From Protopterus annectens (Eukaryota > Chordata > Ceratodontiformes > Protopteridae), in contig NC_056744.1 of NCBI RefSeq assembly GCF_019279795.1, positions 1,507,492,196 through 1,507,556,195 of the forward strand: a stretch of DNA of 64,000 nt, read 5' to 3'. This document shows positions 45,586 to 57,631 of this stretch, piece by piece. The notes below the pieces were generated by a model. The model had not been told where the DNA came from and made no database searches. It saw only the letters and a list, made by a program, of their open reading frames with translations. A program made the position numbers and the translations under genes. Every line of letters starts with the position of its first letter. The stretch's first letter is position 1.

Positions 45586-45800
45586 TTTCAGCCCACTGCT
45601 ATAAAATGCTAGGTTAGGTAGGTGTAGCCCTTTAAGTTTGCCAAGGTGGGGCACATGCTTGTTTGCTCTGGACACCATTGTGTCAGTCTGAAGGTTGGTG
45701 TATGTCTCATATCTGAAGCTAGGGTTGTAGCCAGTGATATGCATGTTGTACTGAAACCTGAATGTTGCTTCTTCCAGTACGCTCTTCTCACTGTGTAATT
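45586..45800 (-). other. Possible coding remnant (Giant-2)
   Basis: Open minus-strand frame (KSVLEEATFRFQYNMHITG) up to a CACA|GTGAGT donor-like site. Equivalent to 21497-21713. Confidence 0.3.
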
Positions 45801-46560
45801 TTACTCACACCTCCAAATGCTAACACAGGATACATGGGAGTATGTACTTTGTTTTCGAATTAGAGAATTAACTGCCATACTAAAGTAGTTACTGCAATGT
45901 ATTCCTATGGCTTTCCTATTTTCCCTTTACATTCCCCCATTGTAATGCATGATATATTTATTTCAGCACCAAGTTACTGTATATCTGCTGTGGCTTAGTG
46001 GTACTTCATGCAGTCTAGTGTGTTCAAGGTCTGGGGTTCGAGACTGACAGTGGTGTTTTATTTTGCTGCTGAGCAGAACAGGGGCCCTGCCATACAGAGT
46101 GACTAAGGCACTTTTAAGCTGTTGTAAGTGGGTTTGCACAGGTTTGCGAGACGCTTAGCAATACTTAGCTAAGCGCACACATGCGCACACTGGTGCAAAC
46201 CCGCTAACTACTGTTTACAAGTGCTTACTCCTGCTAACCCCCACTCTCATTTCTTTGAAAGATATGTAAATGGGGAGATAGAAATGTGGTGATAAAGGGG
46301 GCACAAAGAGGGGAAGACAGTAGGGAAACCAGCTCGGGATGTGCAGGATGGGTGTAGGAAGGGTCCATAGCTGGACATTTCTTTACCAGCAACAGCTGTG
46401 CATATGCAATACATTAGGAGTGAAATTTTAAACCTTCCACCCCTGAGAGAGGGGTGAGGACAACAAAGTATGTTGTACTACCAATTATGAATATCAGGCA
46501 CATGCACTGTCTGTGAACTGTTATACTGTCATTAGTACGTTACTCACTTCTGAACAGTTT
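45800..46560. repeat. Module A (Giant-2)
   Basis: Contains A box TGGCTTAGTGG at 45991-46001 and a good B box GGTTCGAGACT at 46035-46045, then the GCTTAGC/GCTAAGC dyad arm. Confidence 0.8.
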
Positions 46561-47519
46561 GTGGTTTGTTTGTGTTGACATTAGCACAGTCTGCTCAGGA
46601 CAACTGGACATATTTCAGTACTGAGTATGCCTACCTACACCCTTGGGTGTGCCTTAATACATGGGTATATAGTACTTTTGGGTAGGGGTGCAGACCTGCA
46701 GAGAGCATTATTTATTATCGTGTGCTGTTTATCTTGCTGAACATACAGGGTTGCTATGTACCTGTTAGTCTATCAAGGCAAGTAGTCTATCTGTGTAGCT
46801 CCCACCTGTGGACATATCCAGATGGTAGACAGAGGTTAGCCTAGTATTCTTTGTCTGTGCTCCACACCAGTCTTTTCAGCACCTGAACAATGGCATTGTC
46901 ACGGGTGGTTGCTAGCAGCACATGGCTACATCCTTTGATATTTCTGTGTTGTACTCCTACATAAGGGCATGCTTGTGAAATTCCTTCTACAGCTATTTGC
47001 AGAGTGTGTAACAGAAGACAAGCTGATATGCCTGTGTGTTTCTTACTCTGCCAGTCATCAGATACTCTCAGGTGTATATTTGAACAGTCTCAGGGAAAGG
47101 TACATATAAGTGAGATACACCTGTGATATATTACAGACATATTTCAGTTGAGACTTTGAGGGAATCGGAGCATATGTATTACTACACCTTTTCTGACGTG
47201 CAAGCAGTGTCTACTCTCACTTATTGACATTATTCATTAAATGTGATTCCCCACTTTTCTGCCTACTGTTAGTAAATTTCAGAGGGAGTCAGAGGGGCAC
47301 AGCTAACATTTGTTTATGAATCAGGGACATCCCTGTAAATCCATCACATTTGGGAGGTCTGGCCTCTGCCCTATTCAAATATGTCAGTGTTTATCCTGCT
47401 CTGATACTGTGTGGGGTTTGTAAGGTGCTACTGTAACATTATTTCCTATTAGAATGGCTGGTTCTCTTTTCACAGTCATGTCATGCAATTCTACAACACC
47501 TGCTGGTAAAGGCCCACAG
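46561..47519. other. Spacer between modules (Giant-2)
   Basis: No gene recognised. Confidence 0.5.
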
Positions 47520-48125
47520 AACAAGATTTGTGTTATGGCATTCCTATTTTTCCTTTACATTCCCTCATTGTAATGCATGATATATTTTTTTCAGCAGCAA
47601 GTTATTGCATATCTGCTGTGGCTTAGTGGTACTTCATGCAGTGTAGTGAGTCCAAGGTCTGGTGTCGAGACTGACAGAGGTGTTTTATTTTGCTGCTCAG
47701 CAGAGCAATGGCCCTGCCATGCAGAGTGACTAAAGCAATTTTAAGCACTTTTAAGCAGGTTTGCATGAGTTTGCGTGATGCTTAGCAATGCTTAGCTAAG
47801 CCCACACAAGCTCACACTTGCTCACCCCCGCTAACTACTGCTTAAAAGTGCTTACTCCCACTAACCCCCACACTAATTTCTTTTAAAGAAAAGAAAATGT
47901 GGAGATAGGAAAGTGGTGAAAAAGGGGGCACAAAGAGGGAAAGGCAGTAGGAAAACCAGCTTGGGATGTGCAGGATGGGTGTAGGGAAGGTCCACATCTG
48001 CCCATTTCTTTACCAGCAACAGCTGTGCATATGTTAGAAATATGGTGTGAAATTTGAAACCTTCCACCCCTGGGAGAGGGGTGAGGATAACAGAGTATGT
48101 TGTACTGCCAATTATAATTATCAGT
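47520..48125. repeat. Module B (Giant-2)
   Basis: Contains A box at 47619-47629 and a one-base-deleted B box near 47661-47672. Confidence 0.8.
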
Positions 48126-48127
48126 TT

Positions 48128-48146
48128 ACATGTCCAGCGGACATGT
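48128..48146. repeat. Conserved short palindrome (Giant-2)
   Basis: Identical to 24017-24035. Confidence 0.8.
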
Positions 48147-48499
48147 GTGCGAAATGGGCAGCTATGTATGGGGCGTAATTTTTTTGTGGGAACAGATTGC
48201 CCTTTTTTTTTTATTTTTTTTTCAGGTGAGAGTGGAATGTGAGGTAGAGGATATAGTATATTTGGGGAGGTAGGTTGTGGAGGTAAACAGACAAGACGAA
48301 CAAGATGCATACAGGGGCGAAATATGACACACAGGGTGGGTGAACACAATTGACGGGGAAGGATGTTTGGAAATCGCAAGCCTATGAGCCCACAGATGGT
48401 AACAGTGGAACTGAGATCCCACCCATGGGCAGTCACCACTGCACCTTCACAGCCCTGAGTGTGGCTGTGCTGGGGGCTGTGTAGGAGGGGCAGGCTCAC

Positions 48500-48781
48500 C
48501 CAAGAGTCATGCCTCGAGCAGGCGTAGGGGATCAGCGACTGAACACTGGATCTTCCTACGCAACACAGCCCGGACCCTTCGAATGGTGACAGGTGGCCCT
48601 TCTCCGCCCACGCTTGCACAGGGTGGATGAGCCCCATCCCCTGCAGTGCTTCCACCCAAAGGTGGCACAGGACCAACGGACGAGGGGAGCCTGGGCTGGG
48701 CACCGGACCTGCTGGTGCCAGGTGCAATTGCCAGCTGAGGAGGGACAGGTGGGTCCGCTGGGAATGGCCTTCCCATACGTT
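48500..48781 (-). pseudogene. SANT gene 2 exon 3 (Giant-2)
   Basis: Acceptor (CACACCTAAACACAG) and donor (TTGG|GTGAGC) are kept. The frame runs MGRPFPADPPVPPQLA to EGPPVTIRRV and then meets a TGA just before the donor. A ~30-bp extra segment near 48540 is absent from Giant-1. Confidence 0.55.
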
Positions 48782-49670
48782 CTGTGTTTAGGTGTGTTTA
48801 ATTACAACATAGACAACAGCATTCCAAATTAGTTGTAACAGCATGCAGTAATATTCCCATTAACCCAACACACCAGGGTTTCAACAGTTGAACAGCAAGC
48901 ATAACACATGCATATATTGAAATACAGTGAACATTCCAACAGCATGCAGGGATGATTGGTGGCAACAAGCCACCGAGATTGGGGTGTTTGAACAGGGCAC
49001 ATGCATCATAGTTCATGCAGATATTTATAGAACAATAGGACATATGTCCCAACAAATTTTGTGAGATTAGACATACCCATTGAGGTGTGGAATTGCATTG
49101 TTTATGCACATACAATAGGGTGTAAAAGGATACCTCCATTAACATCTCATAAGTACTTTTAGTCTACACTACATTCCTATTGACTGCAGGTGTATATCCC
49201 CTACATGTCTTATTACACTTGGCAATGTGCATTAGGTTGTGTTATGGGTTTGGCTAGTTCATTATATACCTGATCTATATCTGACATACTAACTGTCCAA
49301 GATGCAGATGTTACTGCTACATACTTATATATTTTATGTATATTTATATATCTACATATCTGGATGTGTTCACGTGACATTTTCTGTTACATTTTTACAG
49401 AAACCTACAGAAACCTAGCACAATCACATTTCTTGGGTACACATTAACAAGCTACTCATGTGCCAGATTTACCTATGCATGCCAGCCAATTACCAACTGT
49501 TGAGGACTGTATGAATGCTTCACAACTACTGGCACTTCCTTCATTCACTTTATATGGGACTGCCCAGCTGTAGGTTGACAGCACTTAATACAACAGTACT
49601 ATTTATAAAATGCAAGGGTACAACAATATTTCGACGTAAGTGACAGACACACTCCAAGTACTATACCTTT
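48782..49670. other. Intron 2 of SANT gene 2 (Giant-2)
   Basis: No gene recognised. Confidence 0.45.
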
Positions 49671-49679
49671 ATTAATCAC

Positions 49680-50105
49680 ATTACACACTTTTCTACAGGC
49701 TCTCTCTCATTTATTTGATATTACAGTGCATACAGAAGACTCATTCAAGATGTATTATACCTTTATTAATAGGTTACAACACTCTTTTTCAGGCGCGCCC
49801 ACTTATGTTATATAACAGTACATGCAGACATATTATTCAGGACTTCTTTGACCTTTATTAATGGGTTACCACACTCTTTTTCTGGCTCATTCACTTATGT
49901 TATATAACAGTACATGCAGTGATATTTATTCTGGACTTCTTTTACCTTTATTAATGGGTTACTACACTCTTTTTCTGGCTATCTGACTTATTTTATATAA
50001 CAGTACATGCAGAGACATTATTCAGGGCATTTTATGCCTTTATTATGGAGCTACAACACTTTTTTCCAGGCTCTCTCAGCTATTTTAAATAACAATACAT
50101 GCAGA
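49680..50105. repeat. ~90-bp tandem array (Giant-2)
   Basis: About five imperfect units carrying TTATTAATGGGTTAC and TATAACAGTACATGCAG. Confidence 0.85.
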
Positions 50106-50117
50106 AGAATTACTAAC

Positions 50118-50186
50118 CTGCCTGGTGGCGCAGCCTTAGCAGCCTATCTGCATAGGCTTGCTGATTCGCAGCATGGCCACTTGCCC
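50118..50186 (-). CDS. SANT gene 2 exon 2 (Giant-2, 69 bp)
   Basis: Acceptor CATTTACTCCACAG and donor GGCAG|GTTAGT. Reads GHAANQQAYADRLLRLRH in the phase set by exon 1. Confidence 0.7.
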
Positions 50187-50278
50187 CTGTGGAGTAAATG
50201 AAGGGATACTGAGACATTCCTATCCATTATATAGACTAAATTAGCATGTCCAACATACTTCATTCCACGGCTACTTAC

Positions 50279-50582
50279 TCAGTGGTGGGGCATCATGCAC
50301 GCCACTGTCCTCCTGTATCCATCGGTTCAGTAGGTCCTGCTTTCGTCTCTTCAGGTCTGCATGGTGGTGACGGACCTGCTCACCAGTCTGAGGAATGCCT
50401 GTGGCACTGGTGAGATCATGAGCTAACCGGTTCCAAGCCTCTGCTTTGTACTCCGTCCCTTGGAACTGGCCCTGCAGGAGTCTTGACTCATGACGGTGGA
50501 CAAGGAGCCAAACCATGTATTTCGACTCCTCGATGCCCCACTGTTGCACTCTAAAGCATACGCCCTCTCCAGCACCAGACAT
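50279..50582 (-). CDS. SANT gene 2 exon 1 (Giant-2)
   Basis: Intact 304-bp exon from ATG 50582 to a consensus CTGA|GTAAGT donor. The domain blocks ESKYMVWLLVHRHESRLLQG and EYKAEAWNRLAHDLTSATGI are nearly identical to Giant-1. This and exon 2 are the only coding pieces undamaged in both copies. Confidence 0.8.
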
Positions 50583-50777
50583 TATGACTACAGATGGCAG
50601 CTATAATCAGTTATGGTGAGTATTCCCACCTATGGAGCTTATATATGCCGAATTTCCCGCACTTTTTGGTGATTGGCCATTTTTGGAATTTCTCGGCTGA
50701 CTGCAGACCTGCTTAGCAATTGTTAATCTTCCATTTATTACTATATGTATGTTAACAGTGCATCTTTATCCTAAGTT

Positions 50778-50840
50778 GTTATGGCTTAGTGGTTCAGTGC
50801 TTTGACTATGGTGCATAGTGTCCCAGGTTCGATCCTTGTC
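50778..50840 (+). other. tRNA-like segment, right arm (Giant-2)
   Basis: A box TGGCTTAGTGG (50782-50792) and consensus B box GGTTCGATCC (50826-50835). Confidence 0.6.
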
Positions 50841-50956
50841 ATTGCTTTTTATTTTGCAATTGTCCAGACAGCTAGTGGGTGTGGCTTTGTTTAGCCAACT
50901 TTGCTCCACGTTGCTCCATGTTAATCCACGTTGTCCTGCAGTGCGCTGGTTAGCGC

Positions 50957-51130
50957 GGTGCTTAGCTATGGGCAACTATATTGCCCTTGGTAAAGCACTG
51001 CTTAGCTATGGACAACTATATTGCTCTTGGTAAAGCGCTGCTTAGCTATGGGCAACTATATTGCCCTTGGTAAAGCGCTGCCTAGCTATGGGCAACTTTA
51101 TTGCACTAGGCTTAACGCTGCTTAGCTACA
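50957..51130. repeat. ~44-bp tandem repeats, right arm (Giant-2)
   Basis: Four units of GCTTAGCTATGGGCAACTAT plus TTGCCCTTGGTAAAGCGCT. Confidence 0.9.
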
Positions 51131-51279
51131 AGCGATTAGATGTCAGGTTCCTTCTTATATGTAAATAATATACGTTTTGTTCACTGATACATAGGCCATT
51201 TTAATGCAGTTTAGTAAAATATTATTTGTATATGTCTGGAATTCTGTCATATACTACTTTAAAATATGAAATAGAAAAG

Positions 51280-51345
51280 GGTGCAGTGGGACTCGAACCA
51301 TGACTGCTTCCTCTTTGGGCAAAGTCTCTACCACTATGCTATTGC
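51280..51345 (-). other. tRNA-like segment near right end (Giant-2)
   Basis: Minus-strand GCATAGTGGTAGAGA (A box region) and GGTTCGAGTCCC (B box). Stems are imperfect. Confidence 0.55.
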
Positions 51346-51741
51346 GATTTAGCGTGATTTGCATAAGTAGTTCTTATATGCTCTTCGATGTCACAATTGA
51401 TAACTGTGGCTAAGCAATGGGTAGACCCGCACAAACAAGTGCAAATACGGGCAGCTATATCGGGAATTATAAAAAAAAAAAATATTCTACATTTTACTAT
51501 TTTAATGGGGTTTAGTATGTGGGGATGTGTAGTGTTGTGTTTATTGACATTTGAGTGGACTCGCTCATGTGTGCTGACGTTTCACAACTCTTAGTCTTGC
51601 AGGGACGTAGACCTTTGCAGTACTCTGCAGTCGGACACGCCTCCTGCCTTCCTGCACGGTCCGTGTTTGACTTGTGGATGAGTCAGCGTGCCCTCATGAA
51701 TATGCATGGCACACTGACGTCATACCGTTCAACTGCAGTTT

Positions 51742-51790
51742 CCGTGTAAGACTTATTTAGTCTTACACGGAGGATTACTGAATGTGGGGG
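51742..51790. repeat. Giant-2 right TIR with palindrome
   Basis: CCGTGTAAGACT and AGTCTTACACGG form a 29-base dyad (51742-51770), followed by the terminal AGGATTACTGAATGTGGGGG. Confidence 0.8.
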
Positions 51791-51793
51791 AAT
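51791..51793. repeat. Giant-2 right target-site duplication (AAT)
   Basis: Matches 31231-31233. Confidence 0.85.
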
Positions 51794-52190
51794 GTGATAT
51801 TCTGGTTCACTCTATTAAACACAGTATCATCTGGATATAAGGTGCATGACATGTGAAGAAGATCCCAAGGGACTACAGTTATGATCAGAGAGAAAAGCAA
51901 AGGACCCAACAGAAAATGAGGAGGAATAACTTCAGACAGTCTGTTTACAACTGCAAGTGAGTTATTACTTAAAGCCATGAAAATACAGCTTACAAGGGAA
52001 TTCCTAAACTAACCAATAATGTTTTAGACAAAACAGAGATTGAGAGTTTCTGTAAAAACATCGCAAAAGTACATTTAAAGAATATAAATATTGCATCTGT
52101 AAAATGACCCAATTCTAAATTAGTAAAACCATGAATTGTAAGAAAACAGATGGTAGCATTATGGACTGTCTTTACATCATATTTATGTTG
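51794..52190 (-). pseudogene. CR1-like LINE RT, upstream half (split by Giant-2)
   Basis: The minus strand shows a degenerate GVPQGS site followed by LLGPLLFSLIITV and YPDDTVFNRVNQNIT, the RT catalytic YADD box with Ala changed to Pro. It continues at 31230-30720. Confidence 0.75.
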
Positions 52191-52191
52191 T

Positions 52192-52457
52192 TTGTCTTTT
52201 TCCACTTAGGGGTTGCCACAGCAGAACTCTGGTCTGCTAATGATTGGGAGTAGATTTTTTTATGGTGCTGCATTGCCAGCCCAATACCCATCTTTCAATG
52301 AAGGTACACCCATTCACACATGACTTTTGAATGCCACTTGACTGTAGGGAGGACAAGCAGACTCTACACAGAAAGCACTCCAACTGAGAATTGAACAGGA
52401 GAACCTCTTGCTGTGAGGCAGCAATGCTACCTCTGCACCACCACGGCTTCCCTGAGC
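52192..52457 (-). mobile_element. V-SINE-type tRNA-derived SINE
   Basis: On the minus strand a tRNA-like head (GTGGTGCAGAGGTAGCATTG, then CTGCCTCACAGCAAGAGG) leads into the vertebrate V-SINE core (CTTTCTGTGTAGAGTCTGC). It ends in an L2-like 3' tail (TTCTGCTGTGGCAACCCCTA). Head, core and tail order and the tail motif are those of V-SINEs known from fishes and lungfishes. Confidence 0.8.
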
Positions 52458-53159
52458 ATCATATTTGCAAATGTATTAAAAATGTTAATCTTATGCAATT
52501 TTCTCTAGTATTCTAGAAGTTGTATTGTCATTAGATCATACATTCCTGGGTAATGGTATGATTGTAGCAACTTCTAAAATCCTTCTGGAAATGCATGCTA
52601 ATGTAAAACATGCTGTTTTAGAAACTTTGTAAGTTTATTAGAGCAATGTTTAAACTTTGCCCCTGATTTTTGGTCTTTGTTACTGTATTATATTTGGTTT
52701 TGTCAAGAATTCTTATGCTGAGAGGCTTTGAGGTATGCATTGTGGTGGGTTGAGCCAGCTCAGCATTTTACCTTAAACCTAAATGGTTGAAATGAGAGAG
52801 GCCACCAATCTCTTTTATAAAGCTTTGTGCTTTCTGCATGATCTGCAACAGTATGAAGTCTGAACCATGCAAGCAATACTTAAGTAAAAAAATAGGGTAC
52901 ATTTTACTGATTAACACATCATTTCAATACTGGTGTATTTTTATCCGGCTCTGTTTACATTTTAGATAAAGCAGAAAACTGGGTGCTACTTCCTATCCTG
53001 TAACTGTGAGAGAACAACCCCCCAAACACACCTCTGAAGCAACTGAGTATACCAAGAAGGACTTGTTAAACTCTTGGAATAGCAGAACCAGCTCTGATCA
53101 CATACTCTGTTTTGAAAGTGTTCATGGTATTATATGCTTACCTTTAACCTTGAGAGATA
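52458..53159. other. Unassigned interval
   Basis: I see no gene, repeat array or recognisable transposon here. Confidence 0.4.
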
Positions 53160-53199
53160 TTCCTTTTTCTTAGGTCAGTGAAATAGTTGTTTATGATGA

Positions 53200-54165
53200 C
53201 AAAGTAAGGCATAAAATGACTCTAGCATTTAGCCATCCTAAGGAATTACAGTATCTTACTTTTTGTTCTTAGAATGGTCCAGTTCTTTACAGCCTCCAGC
53301 TTCTTTTTTATGGTTTGACCTTTCCCTGGTCTATTATGTACCACAAATAATTCACTTCAGTCATCCCCAGCTTGTTTTTAGCAACATTAAAAGTTAATAT
53401 GGCCTCTGTCTGTGCACCTAGTATAACATGAAATGTATGCAACCGGGAGTCCCAGTAAATGATAACACCATTTAAATAAGCAGCAGCATACTTGCCATAA
53501 AGTTTTAAAACTCAAGTTAGGAATTTCTGAAAATTTGTATGAGCACTGTGCAACCTAAAACTAAGAACAGTGTGCTGAAATAAGCCATAAGGGGTAGAGA
53601 ATTTTGTTTTATGTCTGGTTTGAGATGCTAAGGGAATTTGACATTACTCTTTTGTTAGATCAAATGTGGACAAGAACCTCAACATCCCTAGTTTCTCTTT
53701 TAACTTGTCTACCCCAGGTATAGGATGTCAAACCTGGAGATGCTGTCTAACCTCCTGAGACCAGTAATGAACCTGATGACTCTATCAGGCTTTGGGACTA
53801 ATACCATAAGTCCATTACTAACATTTCTAAACTTTCACTTTTACCCCATTTTTAACATTTTCTTTATTTTATCTCTGTTACTCTGGTATTCAGTGGGTTT
53901 CATGCTAACCTTTTCTCCAGGTATTGGATCATGCTTGTCCAACCACATGATTTGGAGACTATCAGTTTATTCCTTAATAACAATTTTCTCACTTCTTGTT
54001 TTTGTGGTTTATACACTGTATTTTCTACCTGTTCTGCAGGTACAGAAGTTAACTTACTCTGTCCACCTTCTACCAATAAGATGACTAAGGAGGTTTGCAC
54101 CTCTCTCAAGGGCTTTAAGACAGTGATATACCTGCTGTGGTCTCCTTTACCAGTCTGCTGAATCT
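53200..54165 (-). pseudogene. RT leader and RT relic of the Gmr1-like element
   Basis: After the GPY/F module the minus strand passes through a linker (53900-54165) into RT blocks STFDLTKE, FSTPYGLFQ, then AAYLNGVIIY where the catalytic YLDD has become YLNG, and KVKP with an LRMAK end. The catalytic change alone would abolish activity. Confidence 0.75.
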
Positions 54166-54169
54166 TACA

Positions 54170-54960
54170 ATTTATGGGACTTAATTTCATTACTACTGCA
54201 AATGGACCCTAGCATTTGGCAAAAAAATTCTGCTTAGTTTCCAGCTTTCAATCTCCCAGGTCCTCAGTTCCCTATTGCATATTCATTGCTGTGCATTATG
54301 ATCTCATTCCATATGTTAACTTACAATGGACATCACTACCTTTTATCTATCTTGTAAAATAGTGTAGTTTTCTGGGGCTCAATTATGGTTTTCTTACCCA
54401 GGTTTCTTTGGCATTATCTATCAGTTATCTTGGGTGCCTGCCATGTAATAATTCAACACCACTGAACCCCGTCACAGCTTGCAGTACTTCTTTTCTGATG
54501 GCAGATGGAATATATGGTGTAACTGGCCCCAGCTTTTGATGTCCTTCTTGAATGACCTTTTTTAGCACAGGCTTTACTGTTTGGTTAAAATACTCTACTA
54601 ACTCATACATCTGAGCATGGCAGACTGAAGTTCTTAGTTATTTTACTTTAAAGTATTGAACATTCCGTGCATTATTCAGGTTCTGAAGGTCCTAGTTGGT
54701 GATTATTTCTGTAAGGATCCCAACCCAATACAATTACAATACTAGTTCCTTAGCTAAAGATCTAGCACTGGCCATAATTAGGGAAATAGCCTGAGGGTAT
54801 TAGGTAGCATAACAAAAATAATCAGAATGTATTGGAACCTCTTGGTAGAGTCTTCCAGTAGGACAATGATGTCCGAGATGATATGCTCAAATGGTACTTC
54901 AATGACAGACATTGGAAATGAGGGGTTTTGAAAACCTGATAGGGGTCTATCCAATGGCAT
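54170..54960 (-). pseudogene. Integrase relic of the Gmr1-like element
   Basis: Blocks SVIEVPFEHIISDIIVLLED and FQYILIIFV match the start of the integrase core. TGFSGVELLHGRHPR near 54440 matches the SPFEL..GR.PR block, and GPFAVVMKLSPINCKIQQ near 54200 matches the C-terminal GPY/F module. Confidence 0.8.
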
Positions 54961-55479
54961 TGAGAGTATCCAGTTCTCAACTTATGTCATTATTCCTGGC
55001 CAGCAAAATGATGCTGTTTTTAGTTGTATGCATCTCCAGGTATCCTCATACATGACTATCTGTTACCTCATTAGTAACTTTCTGAAGAGTTTAGAAACCA
55101 GCATTTACTGAATTACTTTGTTTCTGGCTTACTCATCCTGTGTAGCTAATCATTCTGTAAATCAAGAGTTGATAAAAAGCAGAAGTGTCTAACCCACAAC
55201 TTTAGTGATGTTTTCTCTTGCAGAACAGAAGTAACTCACGTATAGGTCAGCCAACTCTGAGGATTCTGTAAGGTCAGCTGGTCATGAAGATGAGGGCACT
55301 GTCTCCTCTACCACTGGCTTAGGCACTGGGGTATTAGTGTCTAAAGCCTGTTTCTATGTATCAATGGCTAATATATAATTTTCTGTTTAGTACATTGATC
55401 CTCAGATTCTATACATAACATGAGAATATGTTTATACCACATAGTTGTGTTGTGACCTTACCATTTCATTACGAGAAAA

Positions 55480-55900
55480 TATCCAGTTATGAAACCTTTG
55501 TGCCTGGGTCTCGGACATGATGCCTGCTTATGCTAACAAGGTTTTTCTGACTTCACCATTGTCTTGGTACTCAATCCCTTACATACCCTTAAACGTTTTC
55601 AGGAGATTGCCCACCACCTGGGCATGGAGTATTCAATATCATTTGCTCTGGTCCCATCTCTTTTGCTAGGTATAGTATTCAAAGGTGACCATGTAAGCCT
55701 AGAGGTCTTCTTCTGTTAGCCTGATAAGTGGTAGCAGTCTTTCTGGCCTTGCTAAATATCTGTCCACTGCTAATATTCCCTCAGTTACAGAAGCTTTCCT
55801 TTGCAGAAGCGGCTCCATTGCATGGAATACAGGATGTGCTCCACATAACAATATAGGAACACCTCTTGGACACACATAAGGAACTGTTTTGCTCAACATC
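55480..55900 (-). pseudogene. gag relic of the Gmr1-like element
   Basis: Minus-strand blocks EDL-AYMVTFE, LLKTFKGM, IEYQDNGEVRKTLL and MSETQAQRFHNW resemble the gag SCAN-like region of vertebrate gypsy elements. Frame broken. Confidence 0.65.
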
Positions 55901-56129
55901 AGGTTGTGATAGGTAATACAGGATCTTGACTGTCTATAAACAAGTGCACTGAGATAAGTCCCTGCATCTATAAATGTGAAATATAAACAAAAGTAACTGT
56001 GGCATCAAGTTTGTAAAAGTCAATGCAAGATTATTTAAAGTGATGAATGGAACTCAGATTCTGCACACTTTTGCTTCAAACAAAAAACATTAAGATTCTT
56101 GTGATAATACTGAAAATAATCCCTCATAC

Positions 56130-56298
56130 CTGTGAAGGACTGTAACAAGATACTCCCAAGCTATATCTCCTGTTTTCATTGTCAGAAAACACCCTGGTTC
56201 TCCAAAGTCCGTAGGTCTTCTTAATCTTACATAGGCAAACCATCCAGAGCTCTTGTTCTTGGCAATGATTCCCTCCATATACAGAGACCAAATTGTCA
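56130..56298 (-). CDS. Possible host exon, unidentified
   Basis: A 169-bp minus-strand segment is open throughout (SGWFAYVRLRRPTDFGEP, then MKTGDIAWEYLVTVLHR) and bounded by TTAGTTATCAG| and CACAG|GTATGA. Composition and residue content look like ordinary protein rather than transposon, and no repeat family is recognised around it. The acceptor pyrimidine tract is weak, and I do not recognise the protein. It could also be an unfamiliar retroelement fragment. Confidence 0.35.
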
Positions 56299-56551
56299 CT
56301 GATAACTAAAGCTGACACCCGCAGTGTATACACCATATAACTAAATGACTGATTCAGTTTAATGAACTCTTCTTTTCCTAATACATATATTTATTTGTCT
56401 TTGCTAAAGAAAAAAAATCTAATTAAATTTTTTTTTGGAAAGAATACCACTGTACTTTAACTCAGAAAATAATGCTATTTATATTATGTATAAAAGTGTG
56501 TACCTATCAACGTTCATTTAAGCATTCTGTTTGGTGAAACCTGTGGGTGTA

Positions 56552-56553
56552 TG

Positions 56554-56619
<66 letters not shown>

Positions 56620-56620
56620 G

Positions 56621-56659
<39 letters not shown>

Positions 56660-56660
56660 C
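56552..56660. repeat. (ATCT)n and (CA)n microsatellites
   Basis: About 16 ATCT units to 56616, then CA repeats from 56629. Confidence 0.95.
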
Positions 56661-56845
56661 TGTCAATCTTCCCACTCCAAAACTTGTACCACTGCTTGAC
56701 CTTTAGAAGGCAAAGAAAAAGAATAGATGCAGATTACATAAAATATATTAATAGTAAAGTATGTTACAAGCAGGCTTGCGATTGCACACGAGGCTTGGCT
56801 AGTATACATAACCCACCACCAGAACAGCCTCTCAACTCTCCTCAG

Positions 56846-56848
<3 letters not shown>

Positions 56849-56938
<90 letters not shown>

Positions 56939-56951
56939 TGTGTGTGTGTGT
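56849..56951. repeat. (GT)n microsatellite at the left edge of the tandem duplication
   Basis: About 50 GT units with one GCGC interruption. The same GT-GCGC-GT structure starts the second duplication unit at 61940-61996. Confidence 0.95.
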
Positions 56952-57555
56952 AAATCTCTCCTCAGCCACTATTAAAGAAAGTAGAGACAATTCAGTGCAT
57001 TATCACCCTGTCCAAAGAATACAAGCAAAGAAACAGACAATGGCGAAATAAAACAAAAGAAATATTGCACATGCTGTTTTTACTATAAAAAGATAGCACA
57101 TTCTACCTAACCTTTACCTCCCACTGGTAGAATAGGTCAGGGTAGTGTTTCCAAAGGTCACTGCAGTGAGGCCTGCATTGCATACTACTGTATGTGATGC
57201 CAGTGACTTCATTCATTCTCCTGCCAAGCTGGTGCTAGGTATCCACTTTATATAATGAGCAACCATAATGTCTCATCAGGCGCTCCACATACTCACTGTC
57301 TCACACCAGACATACTGAAACAGAAAACCTTCACATACATTTGCATGTTCGGACATCATATGACAAGCCAAGTACAGCGTCAGAGGTGAACTTGTTGAAG
57401 TATCATAAGCACAGGATTAGTTTTCCATGCATAACCATTGTATGCACATGTCCCATTAATCTGTACACATGTGGTAATGAACAGGCTAGTGTTGCCTGGG
57501 TGTAATAATAGCCCAACGTGATATGGCAGCAATTCAGATATGATCTCTCTGTGTT

Positions 57556-57558
<3 letters not shown>

Positions 57559-57630
<72 letters not shown>
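57559..57630. repeat. (CA)n microsatellite
   Basis: About 35 CA units. Counterpart at 62598-62672. Confidence 0.95.

Positions 57631-57631
<1 letters not shown>

Larger units (their letters stand above)
53160..55920 (-). mobile_element. Gmr1-like Ty3/gypsy retrotransposon relic
   Basis: Reading the minus strand from 55920 down, the order is gag, integrase, then reverse transcriptase. Integrase ahead of RT is the defining order of Gmr1-like elements, a deuterostome group of Ty3/gypsy elements; ordinary gypsy elements have RT first. Many stops and frameshifts are present and no LTRs were recognised. Confidence in the family is high, and in the order moderate to high because the integrase end and the RT leader are contiguous. 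Confidence 0.8.

Noticed and set aside
53725-54084. 119-codon plus-strand hydrophobic frame
   Set aside because: It is the antisense shadow of the gypsy RT leader and integrase end.
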